This document shows positions 7,365 through 14,501 of a stretch of DNA of 34,013 nucleotides, in pieces. The translations under genes were made by a program, and so were the position numbers. Numbering within the stretch: position 1 is the first letter of the stretch; every line of letters starts with the position of its first letter. A model generated the notes under the pieces. It made no database searches. It was not told the DNA's origin and saw only the letters and a list, made by a program, of their open reading frames with translations. The DNA comes from an uncultured Prevotella sp. (lineage in GTDB: Bacteria > Bacteroidota > Bacteroidia > Bacteroidales > Bacteroidaceae), in assembly GCA_944320255.1 (NCBI GenBank), contig CALUGU010000026.1:1-34013 (forward strand), written 5' to 3'.

Positions 7365-8603
7365 ATGGACTACAAAAAAATGAAACTGAAGATATACACA
7401 GGCCAGGACCGCGGGCTCTGCATCCGCGGGTGCGGCCGTCAGGACCGCCAGCTCAACACGTATGACTGGCTGGCCGATGTGCCGGGCAACGCCCAGACTA
7501 CCGACCTGGTGGAAGTTCAGTTTAAGAACACCCGCAAGGGTTATTACCGCAACGTTAACAACCTCGACCTTAAAAAGGGCGACATCGTGGCAGTGGAGGC
7601 CAATCCCGGCCATGACATAGGCGTCGTTACGCTGACGGGAAAGCTCGTAGAGCTGCAAATAAAGAAAGCCAACTTAAGGTCGGCTGACGACATCAAACGC
7701 ATCTACCGCATAGCGAAGCCCGTAGACATGGATAAGTACTATGAGGCGAAAAGCCGTGAGCACAGCACCATGATACAAAGCCGCCAGATAGCAAAGGACC
7801 TGAACTTGCAGATGAAAATCGGCGACGTGGAGTATCAAGGCGACGGCAACAAGGCCATCTTCTACTATATTGCCGACGAAAGGGTGGACTTCCGCCAGCT
7901 CATAAAGGTCTTGGCGGAGACGTTCCACGTCCGCATAGAGATGAAGCAGATAGGAGCCAGGCAGGAGGCGGGCCGCATCGGAGGCACAGGGCCGTGCGGA
8001 CGAGAGCTGTGTTGCGCCACGTGGATGAAAAACTTTGTGTCGGTCAGCACCGGGGCGGCGCGTTATCAGGACATATCGCTCAACCCTCAGAAGCTCGCCG
8101 GGATGTGCGCCAAGCTGAAATGCTGCCTCAATTACGAGGTGGACAATTACATCGAGGCCAGCCGCAGGCTGCCGAGCAAGGAGATGGTGCTGCAAACACA
8201 GGACAATGACTATTACCTGTTCAAAAGTGACATACTGGCCGGCATGGTGACATACTCCACCGACAAGAAGATACCGTCAAACCTTGAGACCATCTCGGCG
8301 CGCCGCGCCTTAGAGGTGATAGAGATGAACAAGCGCGGCGAGAAGCCTCTGTCCCTGCTTGAAGACGGTGCGGTGAAGCGTCAGGACAAACCCGTAGACC
8401 TGCTGGCCGGCGAGAGCATAACGCGCTTTGACAAGGCGAAGAAAAAGAAGAAGAGCAAGAGCCGCAACGCCAAACAGGTAGATGCGCGCCGCCAGGAACG
8501 TCAGGCAGGTCAAGGCGCACGGCCGGCGGCAGGTAAGCCTGCGGCAAAGGTGTCCGGCAATGCTCCCAAACAGTCTGGCGGCGGCCAGCCGTCAGGAGAG
8601 TGA
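7365..8603 (+). CDS. ricT: PSP1-domain protein, RicT/YaaT family
   Basis: A 412-residue protein from ATG 7365 (MDYKKMKLKIYTGQDRG); an in-frame ATG at 7380 is also possible. The PSP1 region covers roughly residues 40-270 and contains the cysteine motifs GPCGRELCC and KLKCCLNYE, typical of RicT/YaaT. In Bacillus RicT forms an iron-sulfur Ric complex that affects RNase Y and phosphorelay; a Bacteroidetes role is not established. The last 80 residues are Lys/Gln/Gly-rich, low complexity and probably disordered. It lies between holB and gldH, an order common in this phylum, and likely shares their transcript. Confidence 0.87.
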   Translation: MDYKKMKLKIYTGQDRGLCIRGCGRQDRQLNTYDWLADVPGNAQTTDLVEVQFKNTRKGYYRNVNNLDLKKGDIVAVEANPGHDIGVVTLTGKLVELQIKKANLRSADDIKRIYRIAKPVDMDKYYEAKSREHSTMIQSRQIAKDLNLQMKIGDVEYQGDGNKAIFYYIADERVDFRQLIKVLAETFHVRIEMKQIGARQEAGRIGGTGPCGRELCCATWMKNFVSVSTGAARYQDISLNPQKLAGMCAKLKCCLNYEVDNYIEASRRLPSKEMVLQTQDNDYYLFKSDILAGMVTYSTDKKIPSNLETISARRALEVIEMNKRGEKPLSLLEDGAVKRQDKPVDLLAGESITRFDKAKKKKKSKSRNAKQVDARRQERQAGQGARPAAGKPAAKVSGNAPKQSGGGQPSGE

Positions 8604-8675
8604 ACAGGCGCAGCCGCGCGGCTTTGAAGCCATTGTGCAGCTTGCCGTTGACGGCTTGCCGAGAGGCAGGACACA

Positions 8676-9146
8676 GTGATGAAACACATATTATATATAA
8701 TGTCGGCCGTTTTCGGACTTGTCGTCTTGTTATCGTCTTGCAGCGATGGTGTGGCTTATGACAAGTACCGGTCTACGCCCGTGGACGGTTGGGAGCGCGA
8801 CGACACGCTCACGTTCGACGTGCCACGCCTGCATTTTGCGGGCCGTTACGCCCAGACGCTGGGGTTGCGCGTCAACGGAGCATATCCGTTTACTACCGTC
8901 AGTCTGCTTGTAGAGCGCGTTGTCGAGCCGGGCCACAGGGTTTACGCCGACACCATCGAATGCCGCCTTTATGACGACAATGGCAACATACTCGGTCGCG
9001 GGGTGACAACTTACCAGTACAATTTCACCCTGCCGCCGCTCAACCTGCGTGCCGGTGACTCCCTGCACGTCGGCGTCAGCCACATAATGAAGCGCGACCC
9101 GCTCCCCGGCGTGTCAGACGTTGGCTTCCGTCTTGCGGCGGAATGA
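8676..9146 (+). CDS. gldH: Gliding motility lipoprotein GldH
   Basis: A 156-residue lipoprotein. The signal peptide ends in the lipobox LLSSC with the acylated cysteine at residue 22 (or 21 if the second ATG at 8679 is used). The mature part has the GldH pattern: YDKYRSTPVDGWERDDTLTF, then a beta-rich domain with YPFTTVSLLVE and a C-terminal VSHIMKRDPLPGVSDVGFRL. GldH is required for gliding in Flavobacterium and is widespread in non-gliding Bacteroidetes, where its role is unclear. The position after the PSP1 gene is the typical context. A hairpin terminator follows at 9196-9232. Confidence 0.88.
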   Translation: MMKHILYIMSAVFGLVVLLSSCSDGVAYDKYRSTPVDGWERDDTLTFDVPRLHFAGRYAQTLGLRVNGAYPFTTVSLLVERVVEPGHRVYADTIECRLYDDNGNILGRGVTTYQYNFTLPPLNLRAGDSLHVGVSHIMKRDPLPGVSDVGFRLAAE

Positions 9147-9195
9147 TGCCCCCGCATTTCCCGTTCGTACAACATCTTGATATTCAATACTTTAT

Positions 9196-9232
9196 AAAAG
9201 GGCATCTTTCGCATCCCGAAAGATGCCCTTTT
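9196..9232 (+). terminator. Hairpin terminator after gldH
   Basis: Arms 9196-9211 (aaaagggcatctttcg) and 9217-9232 are perfect complements with a 5-nt loop, ending in TTTT. It closes the holB-ricT-gldH run and shares vocabulary with the other acggc/ttttgc-type hairpins. Confidence 0.7.
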
Positions 9233-9428
9233 GCGTTGCCGTTTGTGCCCTTTTGAAACGCGATTTGTGACGTTTGGTCGTATAAAAAAGCTGTAAGCGG
9301 AATTTCAACGGTTATGTGCCATTGGTTTAAACAGGTGTGTATGCTCAAAGAACGCTTCACTTTTTATAAGGTTAATGATTTGTCAAATAATTTGAAGTGT
9401 AAGATGTCATTTTGTTTGAAAAAAGTTA

Positions 9429-9436
9429 TATCTTTG
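9429..9436 (+). promoter_or_regulatory. -7 box TATCTTTG ahead of structured RNA copy A
   Basis: A perfect TAnnTTTG match; the start of transcription would be near 9443. The identical octamer TATCTTTGCA stands at the same place before copy B. No TTTG occurs at exactly -33, so strength or sigma dependence is uncertain. Confidence 0.65.
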
Positions 9437-9442
9437 CATTTG

Positions 9443-9692
9443 GTTTTGGTTTATATCCCATTACCAGACATTTTAGTATTTGAAAGAAGCGTTATGCTTA
9501 TCTTGTAAGTCGAGAACCTAGGAAATTCAAGACAATGCACAAGGGTGGCATAGTGGTTCTCACGCTTAGGCGTGGGCTGCTATTACTACATTCGTGCATT
9601 TAGGTTTTCCTAGGACCTTCGACTTAGAACGTGGCATTGCAGTTCCACGCTTCTTAAGTTTAATTAATTAAGGTCTTTAGGAGCTTGGAAGG
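9443..9692 (+). ncRNA. Structured RNA copy A, probable leader of the Zorya-like operon
   Basis: About 250 nt between a TATCTTTG box and the zorA start. It folds into a small hairpin (aagc...gctt, 9487-9499), then a long stem: AAGTCGA 9507-9513 with TCGACTT 9619-9625; CCTAGGAAA 9517-9525 with TTTCCTAGG 9606-9614; AATGCAC 9534-9540 with GTGCATT 9594-9600; and CACGC 9561-9565 with GCGTG 9570-9574. A second hairpin pairs GTGG 9631-9634 with CCAC 9645-9648, extended by ACTTA/TAAGT. Copy B on the other strand near 31200-30953 keeps the loops GGTTCTCACGCTT and TTAGGTTTTCCTA while its stems differ and still pair, which is strong comparative evidence for an RNA. The family is not recognised. It may be a 5' leader, or an independent small RNA ending near 9692. 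Confidence 0.8.
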
Positions 9693-9704
9693 CCAGTGTG
9701 TAAT

Positions 9705-11282
9705 ATGTTTAGCTTAGACCCCATAACGATTGTAAGCACAGGCATTATTATTGGTGTTGCTGTTTATTTTTACATACGTATTCGTTCGTATTCTAAAAAG
9801 AACGAACTTTTACAAAACAATCGCTGGATAGATCAATATCCATCAATAGTGTCAACACTTGGTGTCCTTGGCACTTTTTTCGGTATTACCGTAGGGTTGC
9901 TTTCTTTCGATACTTCAGATTTGGATAATAGCATTCCTGAATTACTTGACGGGTTGAAAACGGCTTTCTTTACATCTCTTGCTGGTATGGTTGGGGCTTT
10001 GTGGCTGTCAAGAGTTATAAGTCGTTTGTTTGATAAAAAAGATAAAGGAGTGTCTGATATTAATGTCGCAGCCGGTGAAATCTGCCAAGCTGTACAAAAA
10101 ATGTCAGGAGCCTTAAACACGACAATAAATGTGTTGGTTGTCAATATAAATAATCAAACAAGCCAACAAAACGCTTTTTTCAACACAGTTACTTCGATAA
10201 TGGACGCCCAAAAGTCGGATGTGGGTGCTTTGGCGGAAAGAGTTAATGCCTTGTTGGTTCAGTTCCAAGCTCAAACGGTGTCATTAAATGCTGTTAAGCA
10301 AGAAATGCAACAGCATACTTTGGTATTGTCGAATATACAAGAAGTGTTGGAAGATAATAAGGCTTTAGCTGAAAAATCGGATACCGGTATTGTCAGGATA
10401 GAAAGAACGATGAATGAAATACTTGATCATACGGATGCGCTTGTTTCAATAGGAGACGGTGTTCTTGAAGAAGTTAAGACTTTCGGGCAGAAATTGCATG
10501 ACGAGGTTGTCGAGGTGGAAGACAAGATGGAAAGTACCAATAAATTGTTGACGGAGAAGTTTAACGAGTTCTCCGACTTATTGAAGAAAAGCAATACGGA
10601 GGCTCTTGTCGAAGTAATGAAGAAAGTTACTGAGGAGTTCCAAAAACAAATGAACAGCCTTATCAGTAAACTCGTGCAAGAGAATTTTGACCAATTAAAT
10701 AAGAGTGTAGAGAAACTAAATGAATGGCAAGTAGAGAATAAGGAAATGATTTCAATGCTGACAACTAAATATAAAGAGATGGCTGATAGTTTTGACGGCA
10801 CTTCCGTGACGTTGAGCAAAGTTGAAGATGATACCAAAAAACTTGTTTCCGATGGCGGTAAGTTGCGCCAGCTGATAGAAACTTTGAATAAAGTTATAAT
10901 TGAAGATAAACAATTTGTTGAAATATCAAAGCATTTAACTGAAACTGTGGCCCTTACAAAAGATAATATGCAGATGTTTGACCAGTCTACGAGGGCACTC
11001 AATGATTGGGTACGTAAACAAAGAAATTTTGTTGACGGGGTGACACTTCTTATTCAAAAACTTGACGAACTCAATAAGATAAGGGACTATAACGAGGAGT
11101 TTTGGAAAGACACCAAACATAAACTTGAAGAAGGAGTGGGCTATATAGCTAATGGTTCAAAGGTATTGCAGTCGCAACTTAAAGAACTTGACAAACAGTT
11201 TTACGCACGTTTGAGCGCGACTTTGGCAGAGCTTGATACGTGCATACAAGCGATGATTTCTCAAAACCCCAATCGTAGATAA
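9705..11282 (+). CDS. zorA: Zorya anti-phage protein ZorA (MotA/ExbB-like channel with long tail)
   Basis: A 525-residue inner-membrane protein. The start at ATG 9705 (MFSLDPITIVSTG) is chosen over a GTG at 9696. Three membrane segments are visible: about residues 8-26, 45-66 (STLGVLGTFFGITVGLLSF) and 82-104 (GLKTAFFTSLAGMVGALWL); the last two match the MotA/TolQ/ExbB channel core. From about 120 to the end it is a long, almost continuous helical coiled-coil tail. In Zorya systems ZorA and ZorB form a proton-driven inner-membrane motor, and the ZorA tail reaches into the cytoplasm to signal phage invasion to the effector. Gap to zorB is 2 nt. The gene is clearly more AT-rich than holB or aroA, suggesting acquisition by transfer. 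Confidence 0.85.
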   Translation: MFSLDPITIVSTGIIIGVAVYFYIRIRSYSKKNELLQNNRWIDQYPSIVSTLGVLGTFFGITVGLLSFDTSDLDNSIPELLDGLKTAFFTSLAGMVGALWLSRVISRLFDKKDKGVSDINVAAGEICQAVQKMSGALNTTINVLVVNINNQTSQQNAFFNTVTSIMDAQKSDVGALAERVNALLVQFQAQTVSLNAVKQEMQQHTLVLSNIQEVLEDNKALAEKSDTGIVRIERTMNEILDHTDALVSIGDGVLEEVKTFGQKLHDEVVEVEDKMESTNKLLTEKFNEFSDLLKKSNTEALVEVMKKVTEEFQKQMNSLISKLVQENFDQLNKSVEKLNEWQVENKEMISMLTTKYKEMADSFDGTSVTLSKVEDDTKKLVSDGGKLRQLIETLNKVIIEDKQFVEISKHLTETVALTKDNMQMFDQSTRALNDWVRKQRNFVDGVTLLIQKLDELNKIRDYNEEFWKDTKHKLEEGVGYIANGSKVLQSQLKELDKQFYARLSATLAELDTCIQAMISQNPNRR

Positions 11283-11284
11283 AT

Positions 11285-11986
11285 ATGGAAAAACATAATG
11301 TTTGGATGTCCGTGTCCGATTTGATGACAGGTCTGATGGTTCTTTTTCTGTTCATTGCCATCGCCTATATGTCTAAAGTTCAGGCTAACCAGTCAGTGCT
11401 TACTGATTATGTTGAGACCAAGGAGCAGCTTCATGCAAAGTTCGTGAATGAGTTTAAGGGAGACACGGCGAGGTGGCAAATGTCAATAGGTAAGGATTTG
11501 TCAATGAAATTCAAAAACCCGACAGTCTTGTTTGAGCAGGGTAGTTGGGAATTGACTCCCCAATTCGTGAAAATATTGGACGAGTTCATACCGAGATATT
11601 TCAACATTTTGCTGAATGACAGCTTAAGAAATAAGGTGCAAGAGATAAGAATTGAAGGCCATACGGACAACGTGGCGTATCCAGCTTTGGATAAAGACCC
11701 TTACATAGCGAACGTCATACTTTCGCAGCGCAGGGCGTTGAGTGTACAGCGATATATAAGGAATATGCCTTGTTTCAAGAATTATAGTGATAAGGATAAG
11801 CAACTTTTAGAGTTTTGGTTGACTGCAAACGGACTGTCTTATGGTAAGGCGTTGGATGATGACGGCAATTTCGTTCAATTATCAGGGCATCACATAAATA
11901 TGCAGTTGTCACGACGTGTGGAGTTCAGAATCGTAACAAGTGGAGAGGACGTATTGGAGAATTTTGTTAATAAAAACATACAATGA
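11285..11986 (+). CDS. zorB: Zorya anti-phage protein ZorB (MotB/OmpA-like)
   Basis: A 233-residue protein with a short cytoplasmic start, one membrane segment (residues 13-28) and a periplasmic OmpA/MotB peptidoglycan-binding domain. Asp12 in VSDLMTGLMVLF is at the position of the proton-binding aspartate of MotB and ZorB. The OmpA-type motif IEGHTDN spans residues 123-129, followed by SQRRALSVQRYI and SRRVEFRIV. It would anchor the ZorA ring to the cell wall. The stop codon overlaps the next start by 4 nt (ATGA at 11983-11986), indicating tight translational coupling with the nuclease gene. ExbD or flagellar MotB are unlikely because the partner has a long coiled-coil tail and no flagellar or TonB genes are adjacent. 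Confidence 0.85.
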   Translation: MEKHNVWMSVSDLMTGLMVLFLFIAIAYMSKVQANQSVLTDYVETKEQLHAKFVNEFKGDTARWQMSIGKDLSMKFKNPTVLFEQGSWELTPQFVKILDEFIPRYFNILLNDSLRNKVQEIRIEGHTDNVAYPALDKDPYIANVILSQRRALSVQRYIRNMPCFKNYSDKDKQLLEFWLTANGLSYGKALDDDGNFVQLSGHHINMQLSRRVEFRIVTSGEDVLENFVNKNIQ

Positions 11987-12792
11987 TGGAACATGAAAAA
12001 CCAATTTATAAATTTGACGGCTTGAAAAAGAAACTTATTTCGATGGGGTTTCGCATAAATAAAGCGGTAGGTTATCGTCCTGTGAAAAATGTGGACGTAG
12101 ACCTGAACGATTTAAAGACAAATATTGATTTTACGGATACGGGAATATTCCTTATCGATCCGATAGACGGTTCGCGGCAACAGATTTTTTTGTATAAACG
12201 AAATTATCATCTTGAAAGATTTGGTAAACCACGTTTCCATATACGAAAGTGTGAGACAATACAGAGTTTTATTAATTCAGGATCTTTCAAAGCGGAATAC
12301 AGAAGGGCTAATACGGATGCGGTAATGGTTCGAGACATGGATGATAATAATATTGACAAAGAGGTAAAAGCGTTGCCGCTTTGTAAATATTGTGCGAAAA
12401 TGGTAACTGATATTTCAAGTCGTGCAAGTTCTTCAGACTTTGTTGACATTTTAAAATCTGCAGCAAGTATCGCAGAGGAGGAAAGTAAGCCCCAAGAGAT
12501 TGAAGTTGACATATTTGGCTATACGAAAGATTGGGAAAGTATAAGCGAAAAATATCGAGAAGCTAAAGGTTTTAAATGTGAGAAATGTGGAATAACAATA
12601 AATGAACCGTTTGATCGGCATTATATCCACGTTCATCATAAAAATGGTAATAAATTGGACAACCGACCATCAAATTTGCAATGTTTATGTATTAAATGTC
12701 ATTCTGAAGTGGATGATAGGCATAGACATAATTTTTTGAAAGGGGCGAACCTTATATTGCTGGAAGATTTTAAGAAAAAGTATTTAAAATAA
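11983..12792 (+). CDS. zorE: HNH endonuclease, probable Zorya type II effector (ZorE-like)
   Basis: A 269-residue protein ending in a complete HNH nuclease domain (about 197-245): zinc cysteines C199, C202, C236 and C239, catalytic-type H218-H219 in HVHHKNGN, N231 and H240. An N-terminal part (about 20-140) carries a second potential metal motif, H86-x3-C90 and C134-x2-C137, joined by a linker. It is the third gene of the zorAB operon, and type II Zorya is defined by ZorA, ZorB and an HNH protein ZorE, so a DNA-degrading or nicking effector is the natural reading. I cannot confirm from sequence alone that this is orthologous to characterised ZorE rather than a variant effector. The gene is AT-rich like its partners and no terminator is obvious after it. 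Confidence 0.7.
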   Translation: MMEHEKPIYKFDGLKKKLISMGFRINKAVGYRPVKNVDVDLNDLKTNIDFTDTGIFLIDPIDGSRQQIFLYKRNYHLERFGKPRFHIRKCETIQSFINSGSFKAEYRRANTDAVMVRDMDDNNIDKEVKALPLCKYCAKMVTDISSRASSSDFVDILKSAASIAEEESKPQEIEVDIFGYTKDWESISEKYREAKGFKCEKCGITINEPFDRHYIHVHHKNGNKLDNRPSNLQCLCIKCHSEVDDRHRHNFLKGANLILLEDFKKKYLK

Positions 12793-13143
12793 CTTTGTAT
12801 ATATCTGTTTTTTTTGCTTTGAAATGTTTGCGGCTAAAATAATTTGGGCTGATTTTAATTGATGTATAGATAAATTCCTGGTTTTTATTGAATGGTTTTA
12901 ATTATAGTTATTTTATGAAAAGTAACTTATAGGCAATCTTTTGCGGCAAACAGGAATGTGGCAGGTGATATTTTTATGCGGGTTTTGTTTGGGATTGTCG
13001 GCAAGTTTCATTAAATTTGCATGACACATGACGGCGGACTGCCGTGTGCGGCGAAGGCGTTTACGGGCTTGGCGGCTGTGCGCGGGGCGGTGTGCGGTCG
13101 TGTTTGTTGTAACGTTAAACCGTGGATAAAGCTGTTTCGAGAG
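12793..13143. other. AT-rich gap between the Zorya-like operon and aroA
   Basis: No gene seen. The first 200 bases are very AT-rich and continue the composition of the defence island; GC content rises from about 13020. The aroA promoter lies at 12988-13019. An in-frame upstream extension of aroA (13021-13143) is read as leader because it falls after the promoter start and has no family match. Confidence 0.6.
12988..13019 (+). promoter_or_regulatory. Bacteroidetes-type promoter of aroA
   Basis: TTTG at 12988-12991 and TAAATTTG at 13012-13019 are 20 nt apart, a full consensus match. The leader before the ATG at 13144 would be about 118 nt. Confidence 0.75.
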
Positions 13144-14397
13144 ATGAAATATATACTTAAAGCTCCTGAAAGGATTGACGTGACGGTGGACTTGCCGGCG
13201 TCAAAGAGTATCAGCAACAGGGCGTTGGTAATCAATGCGTTGGCCGGCGGGGGTGTTACGCCCGATAACCTGTCTGACTGTGACGATACTGAAGTTATCA
13301 TCAGTGCGCTGCGTTCGATGCCTGAGGTTATCGACATCGGGGCCGCCGGCACGGCCATGCGCTTCATGACGGCATATCTGGCGGTCACTCCCGGCAGCCA
13401 CGTGCTCACGGGGACGGAGCGCATGAAGCAGCGTCCCATCAAGGCTTTGGTGGACGCCCTGCGCTACATAGGCGCCGCAATAGAGTATGTCGGGGCCGAA
13501 GGCTACCCGCCGCTGCGTATCAGCGGGAAGCGGCTCGAAGGCGGGTGGCTTGAGATTTCGGGCGGCATCAGTTCGCAGTACATTTCGGCGTTGCTGATGG
13601 TTGCGCCCACGCTGGAGCGCGGTCTCGAACTTCGGCTTACGGGAGAGATTATCTCGCGTCCGTACATCGACCTTACGCTGTGTATGATGAGATATTTCGG
13701 GGCTGTCGCGGAGTGGACTGACGTTGACGTTATTACAGTCCGTCCGAAGGCTTACGAGCCGAAAAAGTTTTTCATTGAGAACGATTGGAGTGCGGCGTCT
13801 TACTGGTATGAGATGTTGATGCTTTGTCGTGACGGTGAGTCGGAAGTCAGGCTTACGGGGCTGACGGATGGTTCGCGTCAGGGAGACTCGGCGGTGAAAT
13901 ACCTCTTCAGTATGCTCGGCGTGAAGACGTTGTTCAAGACCCGTGAGCGCGACGTGCCTACAACGGTGACGCTCAAGCGTATGGATATGAAGCCGCCGAG
14001 ACTTGACTATGACTTCACCAACCAGCCCGATATGGTGCAGACGTTCGTTGTTGCGTGCGCATTGGCCGGTGTACCGTTCCGGTTTACGGGGCTGTCGTCG
14101 CTGAAAATAAAAGAGACCGACCGCGTTGAAGCCCTGAAAACGGAAATCAGAAAACTGGGGTATGTCGTTCGTGAGACGGCTGTCGGCGAGCTGAGCTGGG
14201 ACGGAGAGCGTTGTGACTGTGCCGGTGACATTGTGATAAAAACATACGAAGACCACCGCATGGCGATGGCTTTCGCACCGGCGGCGATGGCTTTTCCGGG
14301 GTTGAAGATTGACAATCCGCAGGTAGTCAGCAAGTCGTACCCACGCTTCTGGGACGATTTGCGCAGCGCAGGTTTTACGATAACGGAAACCGTGTGA
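13144..14397 (+). CDS. aroA: EPSP synthase (3-phosphoshikimate 1-carboxyvinyltransferase)
   Basis: A 417-residue cytoplasmic enzyme of the shikimate pathway, joining shikimate-3-phosphate and phosphoenolpyruvate. ATG 13144 gives MKYILKAPERIDVTVDLPASKSISNRAL; the frame is open further upstream but that part does not look like AroA. Conserved features are SKSISNRA, LTGTERMKQRPI, SGGISSQYISALLM, the catalytic aspartate in NQPDMVQTF, KETDRVEAL and the YEDHRMAMAF histidine-arginine motif. In the PEP-binding loop the usual NAGTAMRP reads AAGTAMRF, so Asn and Pro are replaced; the Pro position is one where changes affect glyphosate sensitivity in other enzymes. This may be normal for Bacteroidetes. 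The next gene begins 104 nt downstream. Confidence 0.92.
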   Translation: MKYILKAPERIDVTVDLPASKSISNRALVINALAGGGVTPDNLSDCDDTEVIISALRSMPEVIDIGAAGTAMRFMTAYLAVTPGSHVLTGTERMKQRPIKALVDALRYIGAAIEYVGAEGYPPLRISGKRLEGGWLEISGGISSQYISALLMVAPTLERGLELRLTGEIISRPYIDLTLCMMRYFGAVAEWTDVDVITVRPKAYEPKKFFIENDWSAASYWYEMLMLCRDGESEVRLTGLTDGSRQGDSAVKYLFSMLGVKTLFKTRERDVPTTVTLKRMDMKPPRLDYDFTNQPDMVQTFVVACALAGVPFRFTGLSSLKIKETDRVEALKTEIRKLGYVVRETAVGELSWDGERCDCAGDIVIKTYEDHRMAMAFAPAAMAFPGLKIDNPQVVSKSYPRFWDDLRSAGFTITETV

Positions 14398-14501
14398 CGC
14401 CGTGACGCCTGGCGTAAAGCAAACAGATTTTTGGCCGGATGCAATAAAACCGCCATTTGCAAGTTATATAATAGTGGTATAGTGGCTTCCGCCCAGACAA
14501 A

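Noticed and set aside
6471-7658. Long minus-strand open frame (395 codons) across holB and ricT
   Set aside because: It is the shadow of two well-identified genes on the plus strand in GC-rich DNA and spans their boundary and a repeat.
9443-9692. Retron ncRNA, 6S RNA, HNH-associated guide RNA (HEARO/omega) or tmRNA
   Set aside because: No reverse transcriptase or IscB/TnpB gene is present, and the other copy has no nuclease neighbour. The long bulged hairpin is loosely 6S-like, but two copies placed right before start codons do not fit. None can be formally excluded without an Rfam search.
9705-11986. Flagellar MotAB, TolQR or ExbBD motor proteins
   Set aside because: There are no flagellar, Tol or TonB genes nearby, gene 1 has a very long coiled-coil tail and a nuclease gene is translationally coupled; this fits Zorya better.
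13021-13143. N-terminal extension of AroA by 41 residues
   Set aside because: The promoter box ends at 13019, so the extension would begin before or at the transcript start, and it has no similarity to AroA.
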